NCBI GenBank assembly: GCA_016650365.1
Contig: JAENVV010000148.1
Span: forward strand, 1 to 32,500
Reading direction: 5' to 3'
DNA length: 32,500 nucleotides
Source: Acidimicrobiia bacterium
Lineage (GTDB): Bacteria > Actinomycetota > Acidimicrobiia > Spongiisociales > JAENVV01
Below are positions 1 to 7,853 of this stretch, one piece after another. A program made the translations under genes and the position numbers. The notes under the pieces are model-generated. The model saw only the letters and a list, made by a program, of their open reading frames with translations. It searched no databases and was not told the origin of the DNA. Position 1 is the first letter of the stretch. Every line of letters starts with the position of its first letter.

Positions 1-13
1 CGCGGCCGCCGCC

Positions 14-19
14 TATCAT
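14..19 (+). promoter_or_regulatory. Candidate -10 element upstream of the first transcription unit
   Basis: The hexamer TATCAT fits the TANNNT -10 consensus. It would start a transcript near base 26, about 27 bases before the well-placed ATG at 53. The -35 region would lie at or beyond the window edge, so it cannot be judged. Confidence 0.35.
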
Positions 20-52
20 GGCCCCGCTGCGATTGATCGCTGAGGAGAGAGC

Positions 53-142
53 ATGCTGATGCGGGGGTCAAGAGGGCGTGACGAATTCGACCACCGTCGA
101 TGTTTCGGACCTCTTTCGACGATACAAGTTTCCACCGTATGA
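53..142 (+). CDS. Candidate 29-aa leader ORF overlapping the transporter start
   Basis: An ATG at 53 follows a strong Shine-Dalgarno stretch (GAGGAGAG, 42-49). The frame encodes 29 residues and ends in TGA at 140-142. That stop overlaps the ATG at 139 of the permease frame in an ATGA arrangement. The permease itself has no ribosome-binding site before either possible start, so coupled translation from this leader is attractive. The peptide is basic and polar, with no signal or membrane segment and no recognised family. It may instead be chance. Inference only. Confidence 0.35.
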   Translation: MLMRGSRGRDEFDHRRCFGPLSTIQVSTV

Positions 143-2325
143 CTGAAGCTGTCATAGCGCAGAAGCCCGCTCCTGTGGGGCTTGGGACGTTCGGGGGGGT
201 GTTCACCCCGTCGATTCTGACGATCCTCGGCGTCATCATGTACCTGCGGTTCGGGTGGGTGGTCGGAAATGCCGGTCTGGCGGGCACCTTGATCATCGTC
301 ACGATCGCCACCGGGATCACGTTTCTTACCGGTCTATCGATCTCTCAGATAGCAACCGACCAGCGGATCAAAACTGGTGGCGCCTATTACATGATCAGCC
401 GGGCGCTGGGCATCGAGGTCGGCGGGGCGATCGGTATCCCCTTGTACCTCGCTCAAGCGTTGTCCGTCTCTTTGTACACCATCGGTTTCGCTGAGAGCCT
501 GACCGTGGTCTTTCCCTCGTTCGATCAGCGAATCGTCGCAGCCGTGACGGCGATTGCGGTAACCGCCTTGGCACTGATTTCGGCTCGCACCGCTATCCGG
601 GTGCAGTACTTCATCATGGCCGGGATCGTGATATCTCTGGTGTCGTTCTTCCTCGGCGACCCCCTGCCGGACGCCGCCGTGGCCACCGTCGGCCAACCGA
701 CCGCCGGGTTTTGGTTGGTCTTCGCAGTGTTCTTCCCGGCTGTGACCGGCATCATGGCCGGCGTCAACATGAGCGGCGACCTGGTCGACCCGAGGCGTTC
801 GATTCCACGCGGCACCATGGCGGCCATCGGGGTCAGCTACCTCGTCTATATGACCATTCCGTTCGTCCTGTCCCGATCCGCATCCACCGCCGACCTCATC
901 AGCGATCCGCTCATCATGCGCAGAATCGCCATATGGGGCGATGCGATATTGGTCGGTGTCTGGGGTGCGACGTTGTCGAGTGCCGTTGGCAGCATTCTGG
1001 GTGCCCCGCGTATCTTGCAGGCGCTGGCTCGCGACAACATCCTCCCCAAACCCCTGCGTTTTGTCGGGAGGGGTTCCGGTCCGTCCGACGAGCCACGCAT
1101 CGGCACCTATGTTTCGTTGGCTTTGGCCCTCGGAGCCATCGCCCTTGGAGACTTGAACGTTATAGCCCCGATACTCACGATGTTCTTTCTGGCTACCTAC
1201 GCAGTTGTAAACGTCGTATCAGCCGTGGAACGTTTTCTGCGTTCGCCGTCGTTCCGACCTACCTTCCGGGTGCACTGGGCGCTGTCGGCTCTTGGGGCAG
1301 TCGGATGTTCGGCGGTCATGTTTCTCATCAACCCGGTGGCAACGGTGGTGGCGGCCTTCATTGTTCTTGGGATCTATCTCTGGCTTCAGCGTCGCGGCAT
1401 CAAAACCACCTGGGGCGATGCGCGTGAGGGAGCCTGGCAAGCTTTGATCCGGTGGGGACTCATCAACCTGCGCTCCTCGGGATACGCCAAAACCTGGCGG
1501 CCCAACTTCCTCGTGCTGGCCGGCAGTCCCTCCAAACGCTGGTATCTCATCGACCTGGCGAACACCATTTCGCACGACCGGGGAATCCTGAGCGTTGCAA
1601 CGATCCTTCCCGATCCGGTGACGAGTGAGCGCAAGACCCAGTTGGCCGCCACGATTCGGGACCACCTCGAGGAGAAGAGCGTCGAAGCGCTCGTCCGAGT
1701 CGTGTCCGCTCCCACCCCCTACATCGGTGTGGGGTTGCTCGTCGAAGCCTATGGGCTTGGCACGCTGATCCCGAATACGATCATGCTCGGTGACGGTGAG
1801 ACGACCGGCAACCGCACCGAGTACGCCACGATGCTGTCGAACATCCATCACGCCAACCGCAACATCGTGCTGGTGCGGGCGGTTCCCTCAGAGAGTTTTG
1901 GTCGCCGCCAGCGAATCGATGTGTGGCTTCACGGGATACGGGGCAATGGTGCCCTGATGCTGACCCTGTCCCATCTGTTGGCAACCAGCCTGGAGTGGCG
2001 CGGGGCTACGGTGACCGTGCGGATGATTGTCGTCAACCCGGGCGGGGCAGAAGAAGCGCGCCAAAACCTATCCGCCCTCATCAAGTCTGCTCGAATCGAT
2101 GCCGTGGTCGAGATCATCGTGGATCCTCGACCTGCCCCCGAAGTGATTTCGTCCACTTCCCGCACGGCCGACATCGCATTTCTGGGGTTACCTACGCCCG
2201 ATCCGGCCGACGTGGCCGGATTCGCCGACGTCCTGGATGCCTTGATCCTTCAAACCGAATCCATACCGGCCGTGGCCTTTGTCCTGGCTTCGAAATCGGC
2301 TGATCTGGATTTGATTCTTCAGTAG
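139..2325 (+). CDS. SLC12-like cation/chloride cotransporter family permease
   Basis: Predicted 728-aa inner-membrane transporter of the APC superfamily, resembling bacterial relatives of cation-chloride cotransporters. The first ~430 residues hold about twelve hydrophobic segments and begin with the family hallmark GLGTFGGVFTPSILTILGV. The sequence GGAYYMISRALG follows and is typical of the substrate pathway in APC permeases. From about residue 450 a soluble C-terminal domain starts near WRPNFLVLAG, as in SLC12 proteins, and would face the cytoplasm. The ion coupling cannot be read from sequence. I chose ATG 139 because it fits family N-termini and overlaps the stop of the leader ORF. An in-frame ATG at 100 is possible and would add 13 unremarkable residues. 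It is convergent with the dodecin-like gene, 20 bases away. Confidence 0.85.
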   Translation: MTEAVIAQKPAPVGLGTFGGVFTPSILTILGVIMYLRFGWVVGNAGLAGTLIIVTIATGITFLTGLSISQIATDQRIKTGGAYYMISRALGIEVGGAIGIPLYLAQALSVSLYTIGFAESLTVVFPSFDQRIVAAVTAIAVTALALISARTAIRVQYFIMAGIVISLVSFFLGDPLPDAAVATVGQPTAGFWLVFAVFFPAVTGIMAGVNMSGDLVDPRRSIPRGTMAAIGVSYLVYMTIPFVLSRSASTADLISDPLIMRRIAIWGDAILVGVWGATLSSAVGSILGAPRILQALARDNILPKPLRFVGRGSGPSDEPRIGTYVSLALALGAIALGDLNVIAPILTMFFLATYAVVNVVSAVERFLRSPSFRPTFRVHWALSALGAVGCSAVMFLINPVATVVAAFIVLGIYLWLQRRGIKTTWGDAREGAWQALIRWGLINLRSSGYAKTWRPNFLVLAGSPSKRWYLIDLANTISHDRGILSVATILPDPVTSERKTQLAATIRDHLEEKSVEALVRVVSAPTPYIGVGLLVEAYGLGTLIPNTIMLGDGETTGNRTEYATMLSNIHHANRNIVLVRAVPSESFGRRQRIDVWLHGIRGNGALMLTLSHLLATSLEWRGATVTVRMIVVNPGGAEEARQNLSALIKSARIDAVVEIIVDPRPAPEVISSTSRTADIAFLGLPTPDPADVAGFADVLDALILQTESIPAVAFVLASKSADLDLILQ

Positions 2326-2345
2326 TTCGGAGCGATTGCTCGTCA

Positions 2346-2564
2346 CTACCTGACAGCGAAGGCCAGCTTCATGTTGGCGTGATACTGGATGACCTTGCCG
2401 TCTTTCACGCGAGCGGTCATGTTCTGTACCTCGACACCGGTAATGCCCTTGACTGACTCTGCCGCTTTGGCAACCCCGCGCTGGATGGCGTCCTCAAAGC
2501 TCACTTCGGAGATCCCGATGACCTCGATGATCTTTACGACGCCCTGGTCGATGAAATCTGACAT
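2346..2564 (-). CDS. Dodecin-like small protein lacking the flavin-stacking Trp
   Basis: A 72-aa protein with the dodecin fold pattern: a beta strand (KIIEVIGIS), a helix (SFEDAIQRGVAKAAESV), then two strands ending in YHANMKLAFAV. Classical dodecins are dodecameric flavin-storage shells in which a tryptophan in a DWFEVQ-type motif stacks on the isoalloxazine ring. Here the equivalent stretch is TGVEVQ, with Gly43 in the Trp place, so flavin storage cannot be assumed. The start has an upstream AGAGGA. It lies 32 bases downstream of the methyltransferase gene and is probably the last gene of the lipid cluster. Confidence 0.85.
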   Translation of the reverse strand: MSDFIDQGVVKIIEVIGISEVSFEDAIQRGVAKAAESVKGITGVEVQNMTARVKDGKVIQYHANMKLAFAVR

Positions 2565-2596
2565 GCGGACAGTCCTCTCGGTTTGGATGCCTCAGA

Positions 2597-3778
2597 TTAG
2601 ATGTTTGCGGGGCGAGTGAGACTGAACTGCGTCACGTCGATTCGGCCCGCAAGAAAACCAGCTTCGCAGTAGGACAAGTATGTCTTCCACATTTTCCGAA
2701 AGGTTTCGTCAAAGCCGAGCGTAGTGATCTGGAGCCAAGCCGATTCGAATCGCTCCTGCCATTCCTTCAAGGTCCGGGCGTAGTCGAGCCCGAATCGTTC
2801 CTCGGTATCCCAGGTCAGGCCGCTCCTCGAGGTGAGATCCTTGAGGACTCGCGGACTCGGAACCATCCCGCCAGGAAAGATGTAGCGGCGGATGAAGTCT
2901 TCGTTCGTTCGGTAGGAGTCGTAGAACTCGTCGTTGATGAGTATGACCTGGAGGCCGGCTCGGCCGCCCGGCTTGAGGACCCTGGCGATCGTGTCGAAAT
3001 AGTCTGGCCACCGTGAGTCGTCGATCGACTCGATCATCTCGATAGAAACCACCCGATCGAACTGGCCCTCGACCTTCGAGTAGTCGAGCAGTTGAACGTC
3101 GATCATGCCGTCGAGTTCGGCGACCCGGTTCTTGTCGACGGCGTACCGGGCCTGAGCCTCGGCAATCGTCAACGTTGTCACGTTGCATCCGAGGCTCGCT
3201 GCGTACCGAGCCATCCCTCCCCATCCGGTACCGATCTCGAGCACGGATTGACCGGGTTGGAGGTCGGCCATCTCTGCGAGGCGAGCGTATTTCGCCTGCT
3301 GGGCGTCTTCGAGTGACAAGTCGTCAGAAGTGCCGGCGAGGCTGAAGCGGGCGGCCGAGTATGTCATGGAGGGGTCTAGCCAGGCTTCATAGAATTCATT
3401 GCCGAGGTTGTAGTGATCGACCATCGAGTCAACCGCGACGGTCCGATTGCTGGCTGGCAACCAGGTGCCCATTTTGCGGCCCAGCGCATAGAGGAGCGGA
3501 TGCCGCTCGGCCCAGTGCTTCTGGTTCAGCGCGGCGAAAAAGAGGAACTCGGTGAGATCGTCCGGCTCGAATTCGCCTGCCATATATGCCTCGACCATGG
3601 CATTGGATCCGCCCCACAACACTCTGCGAAGCGAGCCGGCCTTGATGAGGCGCACGGTCGCCTTCGGCCCGAGCTCGGATCCCGTCAAGGCTCCTTTCGA
3701 ACCGTCGGCGAAGGTCACGTCCAGTGACCCGACCGCTACGCCTGCCCCGAGAATGCGAAGCACCAGTCGATCAATCAT
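2597..3778 (-). CDS. Cyclopropane-fatty-acid-synthase-like SAM methyltransferase
   Basis: A 393-aa protein of the CFA synthase family (COG2230 type), which transfers a methylene from SAM to unsaturated phospholipid acyl chains at the membrane. SAM motif I is VLEIGTGWGG (179-188). The usual HYNLGNEFYEAWLDP region precedes it, and the C-terminal RRYIFPGG block is present. Of the bicarbonate-binding residues of true cyclopropane synthases, the Glu (E250) and Tyr (Y333) remain. The Cys of the YSC motif is Ala142, and the His of the LLHTI motif aligns with Gln277. This suggests a different product, such as a methylated acyl chain. The ATG at 3778 overlaps the stop of the DUF1365 gene by four bases (ATGA). 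An upstream extension of the frame lies inside that gene and is not coding. Confidence 0.9.
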   Translation of the reverse strand: MIDRLVLRILGAGVAVGSLDVTFADGSKGALTGSELGPKATVRLIKAGSLRRVLWGGSNAMVEAYMAGEFEPDDLTEFLFFAALNQKHWAERHPLLYALGRKMGTWLPASNRTVAVDSMVDHYNLGNEFYEAWLDPSMTYSAARFSLAGTSDDLSLEDAQQAKYARLAEMADLQPGQSVLEIGTGWGGMARYAASLGCNVTTLTIAEAQARYAVDKNRVAELDGMIDVQLLDYSKVEGQFDRVVSIEMIESIDDSRWPDYFDTIARVLKPGGRAGLQVILINDEFYDSYRTNEDFIRRYIFPGGMVPSPRVLKDLTSRSGLTWDTEERFGLDYARTLKEWQERFESAWLQITTLGFDETFRKMWKTYLSYCEAGFLAGRIDVTQFSLTRPANI

Positions 3779-4533
3779 CGATGGACCAACGGCATTGAAA
3801 CATCTGAGGAGGGAGCTTCCGGGCGTCGGTGATAGTCGGCGCCTTTGCGCCAGAGATGGAGAGCCTGCCAGTGGATACCGATCATGACTCTGAACGTAAG
3901 CAAGGGATGTGACACGAGCAACCGGACGAGCGTTCCGGTGGTGAGTGGTGCCCGTCGGCCAGACATGACGGCGCTGAAGAGGTGACCGTTCATGTCGGAT
4001 TCGGAAACCGTTAGTTTCATCAGTTCTCCGGGTGCCGAGAGCGCGAAGCGGTAGCGAGCCCCCATGTCGATAAAGGGGGAGACAAAGAACTGTTTGTCCC
4101 ATTCGTGTACGACCGGGGACGCGTCGTCGACTGGAAGGAGGTAGCTGTGGTACTCCCCGAACGTGTTGCTTACTTCATAGAGAACGGCCGCCAGGTTCCC
4201 GGACGGATCGTCACAAAACCATATGCTGAGTGGGTTGAACGCGTATCCAAACAGGCGAGGCATCGTCAACAAACGAACCCGGCCGATCTCGATTCCTGCG
4301 TGGGCGGTCTGGCTGGTGATCCATGCCTTCAAAGAGGATCCGTCCCGGGGCCCATGGTCACCCTGTCGAAAGGAATACACATTTGGTTTGTCGACGGAGA
4401 ACAGCCGGCTGGCCCCATCGGCGCTGTCGAGGTCGTCGAGGTCGAGCAACATCCAGTACACGCCATAGGAGAACGAGTGTTGCTTGGGCCGGGCGCGTCG
4501 GTGGCTGACCTTCCCGACGTAGAGCGAGTTCAT
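3775..4533 (-). CDS. DUF1365 family protein
   Basis: A 252-aa member of DUF1365 (COG3496), a family of no settled biochemical function. Recognisable blocks are the N-terminal SHRRARPKQHSFSYGVYWML, RLFGYAFNPLSIWFCDD in the middle, NTFGEYHSYLLPV, and QFFVSPFIDMGARYRF. No signal peptide is evident, and one moderately hydrophobic stretch lies near the C-terminus. Family members are commonly encoded beside an FAD-dependent oxidoreductase and a CFA-synthase homologue, exactly as here. It overlaps both neighbours by four bases (ATGA at each end), so the three proteins are probably made together and act in one lipid-modification pathway. Confidence 0.88.
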   Translation of the reverse strand: MNSLYVGKVSHRRARPKQHSFSYGVYWMLLDLDDLDSADGASRLFSVDKPNVYSFRQGDHGPRDGSSLKAWITSQTAHAGIEIGRVRLLTMPRLFGYAFNPLSIWFCDDPSGNLAAVLYEVSNTFGEYHSYLLPVDDASPVVHEWDKQFFVSPFIDMGARYRFALSAPGELMKLTVSESDMNGHLFSAVMSGRRAPLTTGTLVRLLVSHPLLTFRVMIGIHWQALHLWRKGADYHRRPEAPSSDVSMPLVHR

Positions 4534-5756
4534 AGGTCGGCCGGTTGACGAAGGAGGGCGTCTGCGGCCCCATATCCAGACATCAGACCATCCTCATGAA
4601 AGCCGTAGCGGGCATAGGCGCCGCAGTAGTAGGAACGTTTGGTCCCTTGTATGGAAGGCAGTTCAGCTTGTGCCGAAATGGCCGCCCGATCGAACATGGG
4701 ATGATCGTACTCCCAGGAGCCCAACTGGTGGTCGGGTTCTTCCGACGGGTTGAGCGATACGAACACCGGTACGTCGGTTGTCAGGTTCTGAAGGCGGTTC
4801 ATCCAATACGTGACGGACGGGAGGTCCCCCTCGTTACCGGTCCTGACGTTCCAACTTGCCCAGGCCCGGCGATGTTTTGGCATGAAGCGCGGATCCGTGT
4901 GGAGAACCGCACGGTTCCGGGAGTACGCAAAACTTCCGAGGACCGACTGTTCCTGCGATGTTGATTCGGATCCGAGCAGAGCCAGGGTGGTGTCGGCGTG
5001 AGTGGCGAAGATCACCTGGTCGAATCGTTCTGAGCCGGAGCTACTGAGGATCTCGACTCCGGACGAGTCGCGCCGAACGCTGACGACCGGTTCGTCGAGG
5101 TGGATATTTTGCGAGAAGGGGGCACTTAGCTTTTCAACGTAGCGTCGACTTCCGCCAGAGACGGTTCGCCACTGCGGGCGATTGCGAAGCTGTACGAGGC
5201 CGTGGTTACGGAAGAATCGAGCGAGCGTGGCGGCCGGGTAGTCGGCCATTTCGGCCGCCGGCGTTGACCAGATCGCCGCCCCCATCGGGAGAAGGTACCG
5301 TTCACGAAAGGCGCTTGAGTAACCGGCGGTGAGGTCTCCGAGGCGAAGCTCGGGGTCGTCAATGTCGACGGTTTGGATATACCGGTTGAAGCGAAGGATA
5401 TCTCTGATCATCTGCCAATGACTGATCCGCAACAGGGCTAACGGGGAGGCCGCCATCCCTGCCAGGCTGCCCTCGTATTCGACCGGAGTGCCGGCGATTG
5501 CGAACGACATGTTGCTCGGCTCGGTTTCCACGCCGAGTTCGGCGAACAGGGATGTCAGGAGTGGATACGTCTGGGTGTTGTAGACGATGAATCCCGTGTC
5601 GACCGCCAGGGAAACCCCGGCGATTTCGACATCGACAGTATGGCTATGCCCGCCGACCCAGTCAGAAGACTCATACAAAGTCAGGTCGACATCATCTTTA
5701 AGTCGATGGGCGGCGCCCAACCCTGAGATTCCGGTTCCAACTATTGCTACCCGCAT
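4530..5756 (-). CDS. FAD-dependent amine-oxidase-like oxidoreductase (COG2907 type)
   Basis: A 408-aa flavoprotein. The N-terminal Rossmann motif VAIVGTGISGLGAAH (3-17) is followed by LYESSDWVGGHSHTV, the usual second FAD-contact segment of the amine oxidase/phytoene desaturase superfamily. A C-terminal segment (YYCGAYARYGFHEDGLMSGYGAADALL) is the second half of the FAD site. The family usually partners DUF1365 and CFA-synthase homologues, which suggests a desaturation or oxidation of a fatty acyl chain before or after methylation. The start codon follows the KAS III gene by 39 bases and the stop overlaps the DUF1365 ATG. The substrate is unknown. Confidence 0.88.
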   Translation of the reverse strand: MRVAIVGTGISGLGAAHRLKDDVDLTLYESSDWVGGHSHTVDVEIAGVSLAVDTGFIVYNTQTYPLLTSLFAELGVETEPSNMSFAIAGTPVEYEGSLAGMAASPLALLRISHWQMIRDILRFNRYIQTVDIDDPELRLGDLTAGYSSAFRERYLLPMGAAIWSTPAAEMADYPAATLARFFRNHGLVQLRNRPQWRTVSGGSRRYVEKLSAPFSQNIHLDEPVVSVRRDSSGVEILSSSGSERFDQVIFATHADTTLALLGSESTSQEQSVLGSFAYSRNRAVLHTDPRFMPKHRRAWASWNVRTGNEGDLPSVTYWMNRLQNLTTDVPVFVSLNPSEEPDHQLGSWEYDHPMFDRAAISAQAELPSIQGTKRSYYCGAYARYGFHEDGLMSGYGAADALLRQPADL

Positions 5757-5795
5757 GGGTGATATTCGTTGCGAAGGCCCGGCCGGATTAAGGCT

Positions 5796-6800
5796 TCAGA
5801 ACCGTAGGAGCGCCGATCCCCACGTATAACCCGCTCCGAAGGTTGAGAGCGCTACTAGTTGTCCCGTGGAAAGGGCGCCCTCCTTGACGGCAGTATCAAT
5901 GCCGAGCGGGATGGTGGCCGCGGTGGTGTTCCCGAATCGGGCGATGGTGTTAAACACGCGGGCACCGTCGATTTCGAGCCGTTTGGCGACGGCTTCGTTG
6001 ATGCGCAGATTGGCTTGATGGAAGAAGAACCATTCGACCTCATCGAGCTTCGCCCCGTTGGCGTCAAGCGCTTCGTAGATGGATTCAGGCATCCGCTTTA
6101 CGGCGTTCATGAAGACCCGCCGCCCGTCCATGATGGGGAAATGGCGGCCCGCTTCAATGTCCTCAACCGTGATTCGGTGCCCGGCCATTGCTTGCCCAGG
6201 GGCCTCGGCCCACAGGCTCTTGGCGCCACGCCCGTCTGAGTGGATATGCGTCGAGTAGATCTGAGAGTCCTCCGGCGAGGGCGCTTCGATCGCCTCCAGC
6301 ACCATCGCTCCGGCGCCGTCACCAAACAGGATCGAGACATCTCGCCCCCGCGGAGAGATGTCGAGGCCCTTGGAGTGGATTTCGGCACCCACGACGAGAA
6401 CGGTCTTTGCTTGACCTGCCCGAATGTAGAGATCAGCCATTGACAGCGCATAGATGAAACCCGAGCACTGTTGCCGGACATCAATCGCGGGAATCTCCGG
6501 TGCGTGGAGCCTCTGTTGAAGGAAACAGGCCGTTCCCGGAAAGTCATGGTCGGGGCTGATCGTGGCGAGCAGGATCATGTCAAGGTCCTGGGCGGTGATG
6601 CCGGCGGTCTCCATGGCCCGTACGGAGGCTTCGAATGCCAGGTCCGAGGTCGTCGTTCGGCCGGTCACCCAGCGTCGTTCCTGGATACCGCTGCGTTGCT
6701 CGATCCAGTCGGCGGTAGTGCCAAGCGTATCAGCCAGTTCGAGATTGGATATCACCCGGTCAGGCGTGAACGAACCAGTCCCGGTAATTCGTGATCGCAT
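5796..6800 (-). CDS. 3-oxoacyl-ACP synthase III family protein (KAS III/FabH-like)
   Basis: A 334-aa thiolase-fold condensing enzyme. The KAS III triad is complete: Cys112 in QQCSGF, His261 in FFHQAN and Asn291 in FGNTTAA. FabH condenses an acyl-CoA primer with malonyl-ACP to start fatty acid synthesis, and relatives make other beta-keto acids. Position upstream of the FAD/DUF1365/methyltransferase genes, rather than among fabD/acpP/fabF, favours a specialised priming role here. I therefore do not assign the fabH symbol. A candidate leaderless promoter (TAGAGT, 6808-6813) lies just before the ATG. Confidence 0.88.
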   Translation of the reverse strand: MRSRITGTGSFTPDRVISNLELADTLGTTADWIEQRSGIQERRWVTGRTTTSDLAFEASVRAMETAGITAQDLDMILLATISPDHDFPGTACFLQQRLHAPEIPAIDVRQQCSGFIYALSMADLYIRAGQAKTVLVVGAEIHSKGLDISPRGRDVSILFGDGAGAMVLEAIEAPSPEDSQIYSTHIHSDGRGAKSLWAEAPGQAMAGHRITVEDIEAGRHFPIMDGRRVFMNAVKRMPESIYEALDANGAKLDEVEWFFFHQANLRINEAVAKRLEIDGARVFNTIARFGNTTAATIPLGIDTAVKEGALSTGQLVALSTFGAGYTWGSALLRF

Positions 6801-6807
6801 CTGGTTG

Positions 6808-6813
6808 ACTCTA
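6808..6813 (-). promoter_or_regulatory. Candidate leaderless -10 of the KAS III gene
   Basis: TAGAGT on the minus strand fits TANNNT and ends 7 bases before the ATG at 6800, so transcription would begin at or next to the start codon. There is no Shine-Dalgarno in this 42-base gap. It could give the lipid cluster its own promoter, independent of the upstream transporter genes. Confidence 0.5.
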
Positions 6814-6842
6814 CGCGCCGCGGCCTTTTACATGTAATGGAG

Positions 6843-7853
6843 TTAGTCGTCGGGAAAGAGCCGCGGTTTGAACAGTCGGTCGTGTTCGCGCAGGGCATAT
6901 CGGTCGGTCATTCCGGACACGTAGTCGATCGCCTTCGTCAGGTCCGAAGCATCATCGACCTGATAGGTGGCCGGTATCTCGTCAGGGTGACGACCGTAGT
7001 AATCGACGAGTTGCGAGATGATTCGAACCGCTCGTTCCCGCTGACCGTTCGTGTCGTGGCGTAGATAGACCCGGTCGAACATGAAATCGCGCAGTTCGTG
7101 CATCGCCTCGAGAACGTCGGCTCGCATCGTTACCCGGCCCGCTTCGTTTGACCCGTCCACGACAGCCTCGATCATGGTGCGAATCCAGGCCGATCCCGGC
7201 TCGTCACCGAAGACGGTTATCCCTTTGCTGGGAAGATCCTCGAAGCGGATCACCCCTTCGCGCAAGGCGTCCTGGACGTCATGGGTGAGGTAGGCGATTC
7301 GGTCGGCGTACCGACAGAGATAGCCCTCCTGGGTTGCCGGAGGAGGGTCGATCTTCCAGGAATGAGCCCGGATGCCGTCAAGGACTTCCCAGGTCAGATT
7401 GAGCGGCTCCAGGACCGTCATAATGCGGACCGATTGCTCCGAGTGAAGCCAGGTACCCTCCACATAGGGGGTCAACGCATCCTCACCGGTGTGACCAAAC
7501 GGGGAGTGCCCTACGTCGTGGCCAAGACAGATGGCTTCGGTTAGGTCTTCGTTCAAGCCCAACGCAGCAGCCATCGACCGACCCGCCTGGGTGACCTGGA
7601 GCGTGTGGGTGAGCCTGGTCACAAAGTGGTCACCCTCGGGGTTCATGAAGACCTGGGTCTTGTGTTTGAGGCGTCGGAAGGCCTTGGAGTGGAGGATCCG
7701 GTCGCGGTCGCGCTGGAACGCCGTCCGGAACACGTCGGGCTCTTCTTCGACGGCCCGACCTTTCGTTTGAGAACTCAGCGTTGCGGCATTGGCAAGCGTT
7801 TGCACTTCACGGGCCTCGCGGTCCTCCCGCGTGAGGCGGAGCATTTCGGGCAT
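6843..7853 (-). CDS. dgt: Deoxyguanosinetriphosphate triphosphohydrolase-like protein (dGTPase)
   Basis: A 336-aa HD-domain enzyme. dGTPases cleave dGTP or other dNTPs to the deoxynucleoside and tripolyphosphate. The conserved RRLKHKTQVF, the first HD histidine in RLTHTLQV, and the HD pair in HDVGHSPFGH are all present, as is a later YADRIAYLTHD segment of the metal site. The length fits the shorter bacterial dGTPase-like subfamily. Its ATG shares one base with the phnE stop (TGATG), so it is translated from the transporter message. A second ATG three codons in is possible. Substrate preference cannot be read from sequence. Confidence 0.9.
   Translation of the reverse strand: MPEMLRLTREDREAREVQTLANAATLSSQTKGRAVEEEPDVFRTAFQRDRDRILHSKAFRRLKHKTQVFMNPEGDHFVTRLTHTLQVTQAGRSMAAALGLNEDLTEAICLGHDVGHSPFGHTGEDALTPYVEGTWLHSEQSVRIMTVLEPLNLTWEVLDGIRAHSWKIDPPPATQEGYLCRYADRIAYLTHDVQDALREGVIRFEDLPSKGITVFGDEPGSAWIRTMIEAVVDGSNEAGRVTMRADVLEAMHELRDFMFDRVYLRHDTNGQRERAVRIISQLVDYYGRHPDEIPATYQVDDASDLTKAIDYVSGMTDRYALREHDRLFKPRLFPDD

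Noticed and set aside
1-52. 3' end of an upstream gene on the plus strand
   Set aside because: Frames ending at 36, 43 or 59 are too short to judge, and a -10-like TATCAT suggests a promoter instead.
100-138. Upstream ATG of the permease frame (13 extra residues)
   Set aside because: It has no ribosome site, the extra residues look unlike family N-termini, and ATG 139 overlaps the leader stop.
2326-2345. Hairpin GAGC-GATT-GCTC between the permease and dodecin-like genes as a terminator
   Set aside because: Four-base arms and no U-tract are too weak to call.
3779-4102. N-terminal extension of the CFA-synthase-like frame
   Set aside because: It lies inside the DUF1365 gene in another frame, is Arg/Pro/Ser-rich without family content, and the ATG at 3778 has a four-base coupling overlap.
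5855-6547. Several open frames opposite or across the KAS III gene
   Set aside because: They are Arg/Pro-rich shadows of a strong coding region, with no family content or initiation signals.
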